Assembly (NCBI GenBank): GCA_949775045.1
Contig: OX459107.1
Span: 14,258,679 to 14,322,678, forward strand
Length of the DNA stretch: 64,000 nucleotides
Reading direction: 5' to 3'
DNA from: Metridium senile
Lineage: Eukaryota; Cnidaria; Anthozoa; Actiniaria; Metridiidae
The notes under the pieces are model-generated. The model was not told the origin of the DNA and did no database searches. It saw only the letters and a program-made list of their open reading frames with translations. Below, in pieces: positions 62,527 to 64,000 of the stretch (positions within the stretch are counted from its first letter, which is position 1; each line of letters begins with the position of its first letter). The translations under genes were made by a program, and so were the position numbers.

Positions 62527-62615
<89 letters not shown>

Positions 62616-63656
62616 CCTTCCTTCCTACCTTCCTCCCTCCCTCCCTCCCATCCTTCCTTCCTTCCATCCTTCCATCCTCCCTCCCTCCCTTCCTCCTTCC
62701 TTCCTTCCTTCCTTCCTTCCTTCCATCCATCCTTCCTTCCATCCTTCCATCCTTCCTTCCTTCCTTCTTTCCTTCCATCCTTCCTTCCATCCTTCCTTCC
62801 TTCCTTCCATCCTTCCATCCTTCCTTCCTTCCTTCTTTCCTTCCTTCATTTCTCTTTTTGTATGCTTTCCCTTTCATTTAATTTGTTTCATCTATTTTCT
62901 TTTCATTTAATAACAGCGCTGTCTCACCAGTGGGCATGTGAATCAGGGTTAACACATAAAGTTTTGAAGGTATTGCAAGAACATAGTACAAGACGATCAA
63001 GAATACTCTTAACCAATGTGATTGCTTCATTGGACATCACTGCAGGTAAAATACTCATTAGCTGTGTCAGTGTTTCTTAGGAAATAATTGGAATGAAGAA
63101 TGTGCAATAACTAGCAATTTAACTAGTATGGATTGCGTCAGTGTTTCTAAGGAAACAATTGGAGTAAAAATGTACAATTTATAACTAGCGGTTAAACTAG
63201 TGTGGACTGGGTCGGTGTTTCTAAGGAAATAGTTGAAATAAAAATGTATGATAACTAGTGGTTAAACTAGTGTGGCCTGCGTCGGAGTTTCTAAGGAAAC
63301 AATTGGAGTAAAAATGTACGAGAACTAGCGGTTAAATAAACTATTGTGGACTGCGTTGATGTTTATAACATGTTATAAGGTTAGGAAACAATTGAAGTAA
63401 AAATGTATGATACCTAGCGGTTAAACTAGTGTGGACTGTGTTTTTGCAAGGTTAAATTGGAGTAAAAATGTTTATTGTTAACTGGTTAAATCAGTGAGGA
63501 CTATGTCATTGGGTTGAATTGAAATTGTTTTACTCTGCAGAGAGAGATAGAGAAGAGATACTGTCATCATGTGATGAGCGACTACTTATTGGTTTGGCAA
63601 GACTTCTTGCTATAAACACTACCATATTGGAGACATTTAATGATATGAACTTCAAG
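61482..63656 (+). CDS. Partial gene, four exons, helical protein not recognised
   Basis: Exons 61482-61627, 62307-62381, 62917-63045, 63541-63656. Each has a pyrimidine-rich acceptor and GT donor, and phases fit exactly (2,1,1,1, ending 0), giving ~155 residues. Visible sequence: [67 protein letters not shown] and [20 protein letters not shown]. The Leu-rich amphipathic helices suggest an armadillo/HEAT-like solenoid, but that is inference and I cannot name the family. The first coding exon is not placed; an ATG at 60817 followed by a GTAAGT donor (60847) is tempting but its phase (0) does not fit the phase-2 acceptor at 61482. The gene runs off the right edge. An alternative start at the ATG 62339 is possible but would discard the in-phase upstream exon. 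Confidence 0.65.
61690..61875 (-). repeat. Satellite S1, 2 units
   Basis: ATTACCTATCATTTATATC..GACGCAGCCTATACTAGTTT twice, preceded by AGTAAAGTTAAGTCAACA. Intron between the first two right-hand exons. Confidence 0.9.
62385..62850. repeat. (CTTG)n switching to (CTTC)n/(CATC)n tetranucleotide array
   Basis: About 55 TTGC/CTTG tetramers (62385-62612), with two interruptions, change abruptly to CTTCCTTC and CATCCTTC repeats. Long open frames on both strands (poly-Leu/Ala/Cys, Lys/Glu/Gly) are artefacts. Confidence 0.97.
63080..63500 (+). repeat. Diverged relative of satellite S1, ~65-70-bp unit x6-7
   Basis: AACTAGCGGTTAAACTAGTG + TGGACTGCGTCGGTGTTTCT + AAGGAAACAATTGGAGTAAA. Shares the ACTAGCG..TAAACTAGT + GCGTCGGTGTTT core with S1 but lacks the GATATAAACGATAGG half. 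Confidence 0.85.
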
Positions 63657-63746
63657 GTAGATCTTGATTGATTAGATTTAGTGTTTTCACAGGCTTTTTA
63701 TGGGGTTTTCATAGGCTTTTCATAGGCTTCTCATAGGGTTTTTCAT

Positions 63747-64000
63747 AGGGTATAAAATAATTGGGATAGTACGCGCGTGTTGATTGGTCAAACAACTGGG
63801 TTTCATGAGAGCATGAAACACACTCACACCATTTTCAAGCACGCGCGCTCATTCCACGGTCAGTTTATCCGTTGTTTTGATCTTTCGCGCACACTTATTG
63901 GTCAGTTTCGAGAAAATGCAACGTAGGGAGAAATGACATCGTCAAACGAATAAAAGGGCATTTTTTTTCGTCTTTTCACGCGATTGTTATTTTATAAAAG
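63747..64000 (+). repeat. Dispersed repeat R1, copy C (cut by window end)
   Basis: AAAATAATTGGGATAGTACG, CATGAGAGCATGAAACACAC and AACGTAGGGAGAAATGACAT in the same order as 349-720. Confidence 0.8.

Noticed and set aside
62261..63080. Leu/Ala/Cys- and Pro/Ser-rich frames
   Set aside because: They read through the (CTTG)n/(CTTC)n array; only the short spliced segments 62307-62381 and 62917-63045 are plausible coding sequence.

Overview
This is animal nuclear DNA: AT-rich, spliced genes with canonical GT..AG introns, large introns packed with microsatellites, minisatellites, palindromic mini-transposons (MITEs) and tRNA-derived SINEs. No bacterial, phage, organellar or CRISPR content is seen. 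Gene content (single-domain hexokinase, TAF5L, CCDC186, CPPED1, a FERM protein, a C2H2 protein) fits an early-branching or invertebrate metazoan. An anthozoan cnidarian is my best guess, but the sequence alone does not prove it.

Layout: (1) 163-5931, minus: hexokinase, start codon at 5917, running off the left edge. (2) 8471-17293, plus: TAF5L, a SAGA-complex WD40 subunit, six exons separated by very large ATC-type arrays. (3) 17294-21121: convergent intergenic block made of repeats, including a 45-bp minisatellite and a TTAA-flanked MITE. (4) 21122-31484, minus: a nine-finger C2H2 protein of about 1150 residues. Its long exon is preceded by three short coding exons, so the first methionine of the long open frame is not the start. 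(5) 33193-49445, plus: CCDC186, 18 coding exons, divergent from gene 4. (6) 52201-53445, plus: a single-exon FERM protein ending in a PDZ-ligand-like tail. (7) 57322-60163, minus: CPPED1 phosphatase, two exons. (8) 61482-63656, plus: four in-phase exons of a helical protein I do not recognise, running off the right edge.

The genes are unrelated housekeeping or regulatory genes: sugar phosphorylation, SAGA-type chromatin regulation, RAB2/dense-core-vesicle traffic, membrane-cytoskeleton scaffolding and phosphatase signalling. There is no operon or coordinated locus.

The more unusual content is in the repeats: hammerhead-ribozyme-like cores beside 95-112 bp satellite arrays, a 664-bp near-perfect palindrome, a TIR element carrying a decayed RecQ-like helicase fragment, nested MITEs with readable target duplications (one validated by an empty-site copy inside the window), and minisatellites that appear to be amplified MITE arms. 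I did not find a convincing new multi-gene system.
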